Shown here one piece after another: positions 1-10,541 of a DNA stretch of 64,000 nucleotides (within the stretch, counting starts at the first letter, position 1; each line of letters opens with the position of its first letter). The stretch is taken from NCBI GenBank assembly GCA_034620365.1, contig JAQGEQ010000229.1, forward strand, positions 1 through 64,000, given 5' to 3'. This DNA comes from Pegea sp. RAD2-039. Its lineage: Eukaryota > Chordata > Thaliacea > Salpida > Salpidae. Under the pieces are notes generated by a model. The model had not been told where the DNA came from, searched no databases, and was given only the letters and a program-made list of their open reading frames with translations. The translations under genes were made by a program, and so were the position numbers.

Positions 1-1195
1 AAGAAATCGAATCATTTCATAATTCCAAATTAATAGAAAGAAATTAATTGAAAGAAATCGAATCATTTCATAATTCCAAATTAAATGAAAGAAATCGAAT
101 CATTTCATAATTCCAAATTAAATGAAAGAAATCGAATCATTTCATAATTCCGAATTAAATGGAAGAAATCGAATCATTTCATAATTCCAAATTAAATGAA
201 ACAAATCGAATCATTTCATAATTCCAAATTAATTGAAATAAACTGAATCATTTCATAATTCCAAATTAATAGAAAGAAATCGAATCATTTCATAAATTAA
301 AATTGATTGAAAGAAATTGAATCATTTCATCATTCCAAATTAATTGAAAGAAATCGAATCATTTCATAATTCCAAATTAATTGAAAGAAATCGAATCATT
401 TCATAATTTCAAATTAATTGAAAGAAATTGAATCATTTCATCATTCCAATTTAAATGGAAGAAATCGAATCATTTCATAATTCCAAATTAATTGAAAGAA
501 ATTGAATCATTTCATCATTCCAATTTAAATGGAAGAAATCGAATCATTTCATAATTCCAAATTAATTGAAAGAAATCGAATCATTTCATAATTCCAAATT
601 AATTGAAAGAAATCGAATCATTTCATAATTCCGAATTAATTGAAAGAAATTGAATCATTTCATAATTCCAAATTAAATGAAAGAAATCGAATCATTTCAT
701 AATTCCAAATTAATTGAAGAAATCGAATCATTTCATAATTCCAAATTAATTGAAAGAAATCGAATCATTTTATAATTCCAAATTAATTGAAAGAAATTGA
801 ATCATTTCATAATTCCAAATTAATTGAAAGAAATCGAATCATTTCATAATTCCAAATTAATTGAAAGAAATCGAATCATTTCATAATTCCGAATTAATTG
901 AAAGAAATCGAATCATTTTATAATTCCAAATTAATTGAAAGAAATCGAATCATTTCATAATTCCAAATTAATTGAAAGAAATCGAATCATTTCATAATTC
1001 CAAATTAATTGAAAGAAATCGAATCATTTCATAATTTCAAATTAATTGAAAGAAATTGAATCATTTCATAATTCCAAATTAATTGAAAGAAATCGAATCA
1101 TTTCATAATTCCAAATTAATTGAAGAAATCGAATCATTTCATAATTCCAAATTAATTGAAAGAAATCGAATCATTTTATAATTCCAAATTAATTA
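1..1195. repeat. 37-bp tandem satellite, about 32 copies
   Basis: A head-to-tail array of a 37-bp AT-rich unit whose core reads GAAATCGAATCATTTC, an imperfect inverted repeat (GAAAT...ATTTC), followed by a TAATTCC/AATTAATT spacer. Copies differ mainly by C/T at the CpG in ATCGAAT and by single-base indels, so the array is homogenised but old enough to carry variants. The left edge is cut by the window start. The right edge decays near 1195. Confidence 0.97.
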
Positions 1196-2540
1196 AAGAA
1201 AAATGTTTTTTGACCAAATATTGAATTGTCAAGTGGTGAAAGCGATGATGTTTCCAACTTTTATGAAACTTACTTTAAGAAAACACGTGATCAGCTTTGA
1301 AAGGTTTCCAACTAAAATAATTGACATTTTCTTACCAGTTGATAAATTTCAATCAGATTTTAATTCAAATTCTTTTATTACTTTTATCTCACATACTGAT
1401 AAATATATAAAAGATTTAGATTGTAAAGAATAAAGTGATGTTTACAACAACTCAAAATCTTACTCTAAAGATTTGAAAATATGTGAGTCCTTAATACCTT
1501 CACCAGTTCCTTCACCAGTAAAAGTGTCAGAAGTCACTGGATGAGAGAAGATGTTTTATCTTATAATAAAATCGTTTCTGTTGGTTTTTTAGATAATTAT
1601 TCTTTTTGTTGTTTAAAACTTCATTAGAAGAAAAATGAAGAAATGAACTGAAAGATGCAAATCTTTGTAAAGATTCAAAGTGAATCTCAATTATTTATCA
1701 ACAAATTAACTTTAAGATTTTTTGTTTATAAATATTTTGTAGTTTTCATAAAGATAAAAATCAAAATAATCTATTTTTAATCTTATTTTAATTTTACAAA
1801 TTTAACATTAAAAATTTCATCTTAAATTAATAATAAATTTTTAAAAACTGAAAATAAATTTTTAGGAAAAGTTATTTAAAAGTTTTCACAAAATTTCAAC
1901 TAAAGTTGAATTTCAACCAAAAAAATTTTATCTTTTCTTGTTTTGATTCAACTTTTTATTTAAAAAATTTCTATATTCTTAACTTGGTGGTAAATGTTGA
2001 CGAAAAAAGGTTTTAGATCTCATTTGCATTTATTTAATTTATAAAATCAAACGGCTTATATAAATAATATCAATTTTATATATAATTCGGCATTTCCGCT
2101 TTTTTGTGCTTAAATCAAGTCTTTAAATTAATAAGGATTTTTATTCTGGAAACTAAAAGTTGGAAGTTTTTCAATTAAATTCTGAAACTTTTTCTCTTTT
2201 TCTGTCCGTTAGTACTTCAGAAAGTTTTAAATAAAATCGAAAAAAGTTAATCAGTTTTTATTTTCGTCAAATTTAGAGTTTCAACTTTCAAACTAGATGA
2301 TTATAACGATTGAAAATAAATTAAAAAAGTAGAAAAAAAGACAGATTCGGTGTTTCAACAACAATTTGCAAATTGAATAATTGTGAGGAACCATTTTCGT
2401 GCAAATTCTGCACAGCACCATTAAAGGCCGAGGTAACTAAGGTTGCTACGAAACGCATGGCGAAAATGTCTTTTATTCAATCTGGAATAAATTGAAATCG
2501 TAAATTAAAGTTTAAATGAAGTTTAGAATCTCACCAAAAG
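1196..2540. other. Intergenic region with one weak ORF
   Basis: AT-rich DNA between the satellite and the stop of the next gene. A 76-codon plus-strand ORF at 1203-1433 starts right at the satellite edge. It has a non-repetitive composition, but I recognise no domain and see no convincing splice partners, so I do not call it a gene. Around 2390-2470 a short GC-richer stretch begins with CCATTTTCGTGC and ends with GCATGGCGAAAATG, a rough inverted pair in the probable 3' UTR of the minus-strand gene that stops at 2541. Confidence 0.5.
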
Positions 2541-4428
2541 TTATCCTAACAAGTGAGGAGCTTGTTGAGACTGAATCATGGCTAACACGAGCATGTCTGT
2601 GACTTTGTTGCTAGATTTACCCTTAGAATCAATCAGCATGAAAGGAAGAAGAATATTCATCACTGTAAATAGATGAATGAAAGAGTTTGGAAAATGAGAA
2701 ATACAAAAAACAAACTTGAATCAGGGGCCACGTTGAAACCGTTGTTGTTATTGGCAACCACAGAAGCTGGTTGTAGTTGAGTCATCATCATCATCATTGA
2801 TAACATCGAAGAATTCATGAAAGATGAATTATCATCTAAAGTGAGGATGAGAGGAAGAAGAGATTTGGAAGATTGTGGTGAACTCAACAAAGTCATCAAC
2901 AAAATATCTTTTTGATTCAACTTTTCACTCATCATTAAAAGTGGAATCATATTCTGCATCTGATTATTTCCTTGCATCATCATCATAGGGAGGAGCTTCG
3001 AAAGACTTTTAGAAGTCTCTCCTGATCGCTGAGTAGCGTAACTATTAGTAACGAGATCCATCCAATCATCAGAAGGAGCTTGTTGCGAGAAGAGACTGAA
3101 GAGAAGAAGATCATTTAGTCCCATCTTATCATCTTTCAAAAGAAGTAAAGGAAGTAAAGAGCCAAGATCTTGATTCTGTCCTCCGCTCATCATCATGATC
3201 ATCAAAGTCTTCTCATCTATTTCACCGTCTTTCATCATCAACAACATCGGAAGAAGACTTTGAACATCACTTCCTGCTCCTCCGATGGAAGTAAGGAGTA
3301 GAGAGGGAAGAAGTTTTTCAATAGATGAAGAAGATGAGGAGTTTTTGGAATCTTTCAGCAGCATGGAGTAGATGAAAGGATTCGACATCATCTGATTACT
3401 TCCTGATCCCAAACCTCCACCCATCAACATCAGAGGGAGGATATCTTTGAGATTTGTGTTCTGATCACTCAACATCGAGAATAGAAGCAGAGGACTCGAC
3501 ATCAGATCAGAAGATTGACCTCCAGCAGCTTGATTCCCACTCAACATAGTCGTCATCATAAGAAGCATATTCTTGTCAAGATCAGTAGAAGATGAAGATG
3601 AGGTCTTGTCTTCAGCAAGGAGTAGATTGAAGATGAATGGATTGCTCATCAATCCTCCCCCGACTCCAGAACTTCCAGAGGAAGTCAGGAGCAAAAGAGG
3701 AAGAATATCTTCCGTTTTTGTCGACTTCTTTCCTTTCATCGCTAACATCAACATCAACGCGCTGTTATCCATCCCAACCGCGCCTAGCAACATGATGACG
3801 TCATCAAACTGAACAGCCAATCACAAAACAGCTACCTTGTCGTACAGACGGAAGTCTGCGGTTGATGATGATGTCATCAGATCCCGTGTAAAGTGCCGGA
3901 GGTGTTACCATGGTGATGTGATTGTCTTCAAAAGTCTTAAAAATTTGTCGGATTCGATCCTTAGATGCGTTCAGCTCTTCTAAAATGTCTTCCGCTTTTA
4001 CGGATGTGAATAGGTCTTCAGGATCGCTCCAACATTCTCTGTTACCGCGATTGAGCGCGAGCTTGTTGCTGATGACGTCATACTGATTTAGCGCGTTGTT
4101 GATTTGGAGAAATTTGATGAGGACTGCGTTCATGTCGATGCATATGGAACCTTCACCACAATCAGAGTTTACATAGCAAGCTGTAATCGAAGTTTCGATG
4201 AAGTCATGTTGTCATGGTGATGATGACGTCACCTCGTGCAATTTCGCTTTGAATATTCGAAGTTCGAATCAATTTCGCTTTTTCGCTTAATTCAGCTTCG
4301 TGCGCTTCGATGACGCGCATCAACGCAGAGAGTTCTTTGACCTCCTCTGAGTCGAGATGATGTATCGTCGGAGTGGATTGGATCTTCTCAAAGATGCAGA
4401 TCACGAATATAAAGATCATCAACTTCAT
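2541..4428 (-). CDS. Secreted Met/Leu/Ser-rich repeat protein (unrecognised)
   Basis: Four coding exons join in phase: 4428-4233, 4180-3836, 3783-2716 and 2662-2541, giving 576 residues. A 5' UTR intron (4477-4430) ends just before the ATG. Residues 1-18 (MKLMIFIFVICIFEKIQS) look like a signal peptide. A helical segment follows, then C67-x5-C73-x5-C79 (CYVNSDCGEGSIC), which faintly resembles the first cysteines of Dickkopf-type domains. From about residue 181 to the end the chain consists of imperfect blocks of Leu/Met runs (LLPLLL, MMMM) separated by Ser/Asp/Gly linkers. One block recurs twice as NPFI(F/Y)xxLL followed by a Ser run. The three coding introns are about 52 nt long, and two carry GACGTCATCA. 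Composition suggests an extracellular structural or aggregating protein, but that is inference. I recognise no family. The exon 2/3 junction is chosen because it closes the frame. Confidence 0.7.
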
Positions 4429-6954
4429 TCTGCAAATTTGCAAAAGTTAGTTTTAATCGAGTAATAACATCACTTACTTTTAGTGCTTCGAATTTCAGTT
4501 GTAAATGATTCCTTCAAAAGTTTCTCGCTTTTTATAACGCGATTAACGCCTCTGGCAGAATCTGACAATTCTAAAAAAAGAATCTCTAACTTCGGCCACT
4601 TGGTGGCGCACTTGATTGTTTCACAACTTCAAAAATTCCTTCAAAATTTGAAACTCGAAAATGAGAAAAATTAAAATAAAAAATTTGATTCTAAAATAAC
4701 CAACTTTTGATGATAGAATCGAAAAAACTGTTTGCTGATTGATTCGAAGTTAATTGAGTCGATTTAACACCTTGACAAGACTCTTCGGCCAGTTTAGAAA
4801 ACAGCCAAAATAGTTTTTAGTATAAAATTTCCAAATTGAAATAATAATTTGAATTACTTTTCTGAATAAGAAAATCAAAAATTCAACTTTTTCTGGAAAC
4901 TTCGTTTGAAGAAGAATCAGATGAATGTGACGTCATCATCACCTGAAGCTATTGTGATGTTTTATCAGAAGATGTGACGTCACTTCAATCTATTTCTGCT
5001 TTTTAACGCTTCAAGTCAAATCGATTGAGACAGTGACGTCATCAATTAAAACGTCATCAAAAAGTTAATTAATAAAAAAATAACTTTTCCAAAAGCCCAA
5101 CTTTTACTCAGCAAAATAAATGTTGAATTCGTGACTAGACCGCGCGAAGTGCAGCTGCATTGATGACGTCATGAGCTGGTTTGCTAGATGATTAAATGCA
5201 TGTCGGTGGCTGAGGTTGAATGTTGGAAAGAACTTTCCATAACAAGTCAACAATTAAATATTTTTATCAGAAATTATTTAGAGACATAAATTTTTGTTCT
5301 TTTATTTGCAAACAGAAATTCAAATTTTTTTAACTGGAAACACTAATTAACTTTTTATATTTGGAAACATAATTTGAAATTTATCTATTTCGAAATATAA
5401 CTTTAGATTCTTTGTCTGGCAACATTATTTTAAACTTAAAGATTATTATTTCAAATATTTAGAAACATAAGTTCTAATTTTTCTATTTGAAAAGAGTAAT
5501 TCAGTAATTTATAAATCTTTAGTTTCTATAGACACGAATTTAATATTCTTAATCGGAAACCCTATTCTTAAATATTTTTGATCATTTGTCTATAAGAGAT
5601 CACCTTACACTTTTAAAACATTTAACTGCAACCTCAAAACCAAATTATTTGAAATATAAACTACAGTTTTGTTGCTCAAATCTTTCTGTGGTACTTTTGG
5701 AATCAAAAATAATTTTTTATTTTTTTTTCACATCAAATGGTTGGTTGATTATTGATTAAAAGGTAATTGAGTCATTAGAAATTCATATTTCTTTTAAATT
5801 TGTGAAAAACATTTGAAAAAAATGAACTTTTTGTAGTTAGTGTAATAATCTTTTAATTATTTAAAAAATGATTCTGATTCGTCAGAAGAATTTTTCTGAA
5901 TTTTTGAAATATTACAACTTTGAATCTGATGAAGAAAAATTGAAAACTAATTTTAGAGTTTGCTTGAAGTTGCTTCCAAAAGCGGTTTCTCGCGCCTTCA
6001 GGCAATAATATCTAAGCGAGGAGCAAGAACTGACTGGTGAAAGTAATCATCATCACTTCAGCATCTGTATAAATATTTAAACATTTTCTAGATTCTTTAA
6101 ACAGATAAATTAAAGAAATGATTCATATTTCATATCAGATTTAACAAAGATTCTTTTAACTTGAAAACTCAAATACGCAAATTAAAAAGAAACATTTTCA
6201 AAAACTTTTTTCGAATTAAGAGTTATCTAATTGATTTGATAATTAACAATGTTTTATATTTTTACAAAATTATTGTCCAAATAGTTTATAAATCATTTAT
6301 CTTCAAGTTTTTCGATGTCGGCTGCAAGATAGAGAATATTTGAAGGAATAAACTTCCAGGTCAACTTTTCCAGATAGTTTGAAATAAAAAAATTAAAAGT
6401 AGATTAGTTCATTTGAATAAAACTGATTTTTTTAGAATATTAAAGCTTGGTGCTTTCCAAATAAAATAATTCGAAATTAATATTTGAAAATTCTTAATTC
6501 TGAAATTTTCTTGAAATAATTTTCAATTAATTTAATTTTTAATTTATAGAGTAGATATCATCAAGAATTTCAGCAAATCCTGAAGCTGAATTGATCTTAA
6601 AACGATTGTAAAAATGAACTTATCCGAAATCTCTTTGTAATTTTGATATTATTTTAAGTTAATGATATTTATTTGTTTCAGTGTCAGAACTTTCAGACAA
6701 CACAAAAGATTGTTTTTTGAAAAACTCAAAAATCCAAAGAAACGCTGTTGTGGAAAAATGGATTTTTACGAAAATGGTCGATTATAATTCTGCCTATAAA
6801 TTTTAGAAGGAATTGCAGATAAAAATGTAGCTGCTGTAATATAGATGAAAAAATTTAAAAGTTAAAACAAGAAAGTTTCTTTTATCAATGGTAGTTAAAT
6901 GAAATTTACGTTTGTTTGATTAAAAGTTAAACAATTAAAGAAAAAAAATTGAAT
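4429..6954. other. Intergenic region upstream of the secreted-protein gene
   Basis: The probable promoter side of the minus-strand gene at 2541-4428. Between 4920 and 5175 there are at least four TGACGTCA palindromes, two of them inside GACGTCATCA, and a CGCGCGAAGTGC stretch. From 5200 to 6950 the DNA is plain AT-rich sequence. The short ORFs at 4483-4674 and 6161-6343 have no recognisable content. Confidence 0.5.
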
Positions 6955-7140
6955 GTGTTCAGGCGACATATATGACATTGATAAGCAGGAAAGTTAACAT
7001 TATAAAATATTTATATTATATTATATATTTTTCTTTCTATATTTATAACTCAATTATATATAATATATATTATTTGTGAGAATGTGTATTAGCAAGTGTA
7101 CTATCTTCAGGCACCCTCCTTCGCGTTTATCATAAAAAAA
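6955..7140 (+). mobile_element. LINE 3'-end fragment (copy 1)
   Basis: Starts with a piece matching the reverse-transcriptase C-terminal region of the better copy at 42.7-43.5 kb (GTTCAGGCGACATATATGAC against GTTCAGGTAACATTTATGAG). After an internal deletion it ends in the family 3' tail, GTGAGAATGTGTATTAGC...GGCACCCTCCTTCGCGTTTATC. The 3' hairpin is damaged in this copy. Confidence 0.7.
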
Positions 7141-7154
7141 TAAATTAAATAAGA

Positions 7155-7490
7155 CAGTTCATCTCAGCTTCTTGAAAATAATACTTCAGAAATTCGACTT
7201 AATTCATATTTTTAAAATTATCCACAATTAAGTTGGCCTTCAATTCGATGACTTCTTTTCCATTAGTCCTTCCCTCAAGTTATATCAGCTCAGACGACAG
7301 ACATTACACTTTTGCTTTCCTATAGTTGTCATTTACTGACTTCAAGTTGATATTCCTTACACTGAAGTTTGATTTGTTGAGTTTTCGATTCAACAAACGT
7401 TTAATGAGTTGTAAAGTTTTGAAATTATTGAAATGAGCTTTTAGTGGGATAAACATTTGAATAAAATTGTTGACAAGTTGTATCATAGAA
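7155..7490 (+). mobile_element. LINE reverse-transcriptase C-terminal fragment (copy 2)
   Basis: Runs from TCTCAGCTTCTTGAAAATAA through AAATTATCCACAATTAAGTTGG and CAGCTCAGACGACAGACATT, in the same order as the RT C-terminal region of the copy at 43.07-43.35 kb. Frameshifts and stops show it is dead. It follows directly on copy 1, so this is a nested or tandem insertion. Confidence 0.7.
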
Positions 7491-7559
7491 AGACTGTAAG
7501 AAGAGCTTTTTATTAATCATACATTTCACTCAGAGAAGGACATAAGATGTTTTCAAAGC

Positions 7560-8160
7560 AAGTTCTATAGAAGTTAGGATACGCCATATCAACATTGAGG
7601 CAATTTATAGATGAATTGAAGTTAAAAAGAAGTAACAAAATAGTCACAAGATGAAAGGAAGAGTTGACTGAACAGAATAATAATTTGTTAAGTTCTGTGA
7701 TGTTAGAAAATAAAAGATCTAAAATTTGATTTATTAAATGAATAGATTGTTTAATACGTTGAGTTAGAGAACTGATAGTTCAGAATTGAGAAAGGTGTCT
7801 TGGATAGAATCATCTTAAAAAGGGTCCTTTGTAAAGAGGTGTATTTTTATGGATAATATTAATTGCATATAGCAGTGATCTATTTTGAGACTTAGGAGTT
7901 GACACAACAGAGTCTGATTTTGGATTTCAAGTTAAAAAGGTTGACACAGATAACTTGAAAACTGTTTTTACAAACTGTGAAAAATCCTGGATGTTTATGA
8001 ACCTTTAAACTTCTATAGAATAAGTAAACATCACTTCCTTAGTGTCTATGTGATCATGTCTAATGATATTAGGGACAGATTTTATCAGATAATCAGGGCT
8101 CAGTGAGGAAAATCAGGTCGGTCTGTTTGAAGTCCAGATAATTGAGATGATTTTGAACTA
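7560..8160 (-). mobile_element. Non-LTR endonuclease-domain remnant
   Basis: Read on the minus strand, about 8145-8080 gives TDLIFLTEP(stop)LSDKI, the block typical of apurinic endonuclease domains of Jockey/CR1-like LINEs (LTETWL). About 7720-7600 gives LDLLFSNITELNKLLF...NSSFH, resembling the LDLLFTN...SDH block at the end of the same domain. The two lie in the right order and at a plausible spacing, with several stops between them. Confidence 0.55.
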
Positions 8161-9589
8161 AAATAACTTCAAGAAAATTAAAAATTGAAAATCGGAAAAT
8201 GTTCCAATTAATAAAAATAAAATTTTTTAGAATTTATTGAATTCATTTCAGAGAATATTTGAAGCAAAAATCAACATTTCTTATAAGAAACCAAACTCGA
8301 GGCTTAAAAATCGATTTATTTGGAAATAATTTCAACTAAAAAAGTTATAAGATGCTTCTAGAAGTCCCGGATGCTAATGCATGCTTCAAAAGATTTCCGT
8401 GGAATCAGAATTGATGTTTTTGCGAAGAGAAAATAATTTTTAATTGGAATGTTAAGAGCAGAAGCGAAGAAGTTTCAGAATCAGGAAAGATTCATTCACG
8501 AGAAAATCGAAGAAGATAAACAGATATTTGGAAGAAGAAGTCTTCAAAAGTTGTTCAAGAAAAACAAATCAGCTCGCGTGATGACGTCACTAAGTTTGAT
8601 AGAAGAAGTTAAATATTTAAACGAGTAATTACACAAAAAAAATTTGAAATATTGTTAGCAATAATAAAGAGATGAATTATCTTTATTTCTTTACATTTTA
8701 CTTACAAATGCTTGAAGCTCTTTAATCACATCTTCTATGATGCTCCCATCTTCAAAACTTCACGACCTAGAGAGTCTCAGAACAGATCCAGGGAGCTCAC
8801 AACATGTTGAGGACTCATTGAGGAAAATCTACAGGATTTCAGAGCATATTCAAAAGGTTGAGTAAAAAATTTTAAACAAAATCATATTTAATGGTTTAAA
8901 TATATATTTTATATCTAGTGGCTTAAAAACTATTTATCAAACACAAAGTAAGAAGCAAAAAAAATGTAAAAAAAACACATTGATGCAAAGAGAACCCATA
9001 TTTAAAATTATATACAAATTTTAGAAACAAAAAATGAAAGTTTTGTTGAAAATATCTATTTAATATTTCTATATAAAAAATTATTGAATTAAATTGAAGT
9101 TAAATACTATTTTATAAAAGTTGTAAATTATATATTGCTGTTCAAATAAAATAAGAAAAATATTTGAGATAAAAGGCAGATATAAACTTAATCAAAAAGT
9201 TAATTGAAAATTTCAGAAACTTTTAAAATATATCAAAGAACTTATCAGAATTATCTAAATATCTTACCTTTTTATAGAAATCAATTTCTTGTAAATATTT
9301 GAAGAACTTCGATAGTTTAACAACGAAAATTGAAGATAACAATAAAACGACAATGAAACTTAAACAAGTTCTAATTTCAAAGATGTAAACTTCACTTTTC
9401 TAATATCTTTTATTTCCTTCTGTTTAAACAACGATTTCTAAAACATCAAAATATTTGATTAGTTCTGTTTTTCAACAGCAATAAGTTGTCTTTCCTTTCG
9501 TACAAAATCTTATTTATAATTTACATTTACTCTTCTGTGTTTCTTAACTTTCTCAAATTGTGAAAACTAATATCTTCCAATTACCTGTC
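8161..9589. other. AT-rich intergenic region
   Basis: No gene seen. One TGACGTCA lies near 8582. The stretch 8460-8600 is purine-rich (GAAGAAG runs) but has no sustained ORF with known content. Confidence 0.5.
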
Positions 9590-9770
9590 TGTGGTAATAT
9601 TTGGTTTTTGTTTGATAAAAGAGCTTATGAATTTCTAACTGATAGTCACACTTTGAATAGAGGATCGTTTACAAATAACTTTTGGGGACATACCATTTAC
9701 TTAGAGATTTTATCAGATAGCCAGGACTCTGTCAGGAAAAAATAGGTCGATCTAGTTGAAGTTTAATTTA
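9590..9770 (-). mobile_element. Second endonuclease-domain LINE remnant
   Basis: Minus-strand translation around 9750-9700 reads FLTESWLSDKISK, matching the endonuclease remnant near 8100 at both nucleotide level (AGATTTTATCAGATA shared) and protein level. Downstream residues include NDPLFKV. It is short, interrupted and not functional. Confidence 0.5.
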
Positions 9771-10541
9771 TTTGTCGAAGATTTGATGTTGTAAAAGTAA
9801 ATTGTTAAATTTTGTGAGATAGTTTGATACAAGAAACATTAATTTCAACCCTGAGAAGCTGACACGAATAGACTGAAGCTTGACAAGCGAGTCATTGATG
9901 ATTACTCCCTACCTCGTTTCATGTAATTCTTTGACAAGTTTTTTGGAAAGTTATTGGTGCTTTGTGGTTTGGTATAAGGTTGGTTTGGTTAGAGCAATAA
10001 TAATGATGAGGATTCGAAGTTTATTTCTGATTAAAGAGCTTGACGATGATTGGTTTGTAATTAGAAGATGTTGAACCAACTCGGTAAAACGCTTGGAGCA
10101 ACTTTAGGAATCTTTAAAAATCTATTTTTTCGAATCTATACTCTTTTATAAAATCTAAAAAATTTTTCATAAGTTATTTTGAAATCTTTTTCTAATCATC
10201 TTTAAATCTATAAAATCTTCATAAATTACGATTTTGAAATTATAAAATTTGATGATTTCTTTATTAATTAATTATAAAATTCTTTTTATTTCGTGTTTTT
10301 TGAAATTATTTTTCAGCGAAAATGTCGAGTTTGAGTTGTTCAATTCACTTCTAAGAACTGATAAAGAAAACTGAACAACAAAATTGTAGATACAGAAATT
10401 GTGAAAACAAAAAACATTTAATGAAAAAAATCTGAGAATTTTATATAAAATGACATCAGATGAAAATGATTTCTCAATGTTTTGTGAATGATTCTGACAA
10501 TCCAGTTTAGATATAAATGATGTCTAAGTGATGAAGATCAA
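9771..10541. other. Intergenic region downstream of CEP55
   Basis: Holds the probable 3' UTR of the minus-strand CEP55 gene, then AT-rich sequence. The 64-codon plus-strand ORF at 9880-10074 has no recognisable content. Its antisense may be further LINE debris, but I cannot support that. Confidence 0.4.

Noticed and set aside
1203..1433. 76-codon plus-strand ORF next to the satellite
   Set aside because: No recognisable domain, no splice partners and no start context worth noting. Too short to separate from chance in AT-rich DNA.
3784..3835. Alternative joins (27 or 37 nt introns) in the secreted-protein gene
   Set aside because: The 27-nt version runs into a stop and the 37-nt version needs a weak donor. 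The 52-nt intron ending in TTGCTAG keeps frame and matches the size and motif of the gene's other introns.
4920..5175. TGACGTCA cluster as a CREB/ATF-regulated promoter
   Set aside because: The same word is just as dense in introns and exons over tens of kilobases, so its presence upstream of one gene is not evidence of cAMP regulation.
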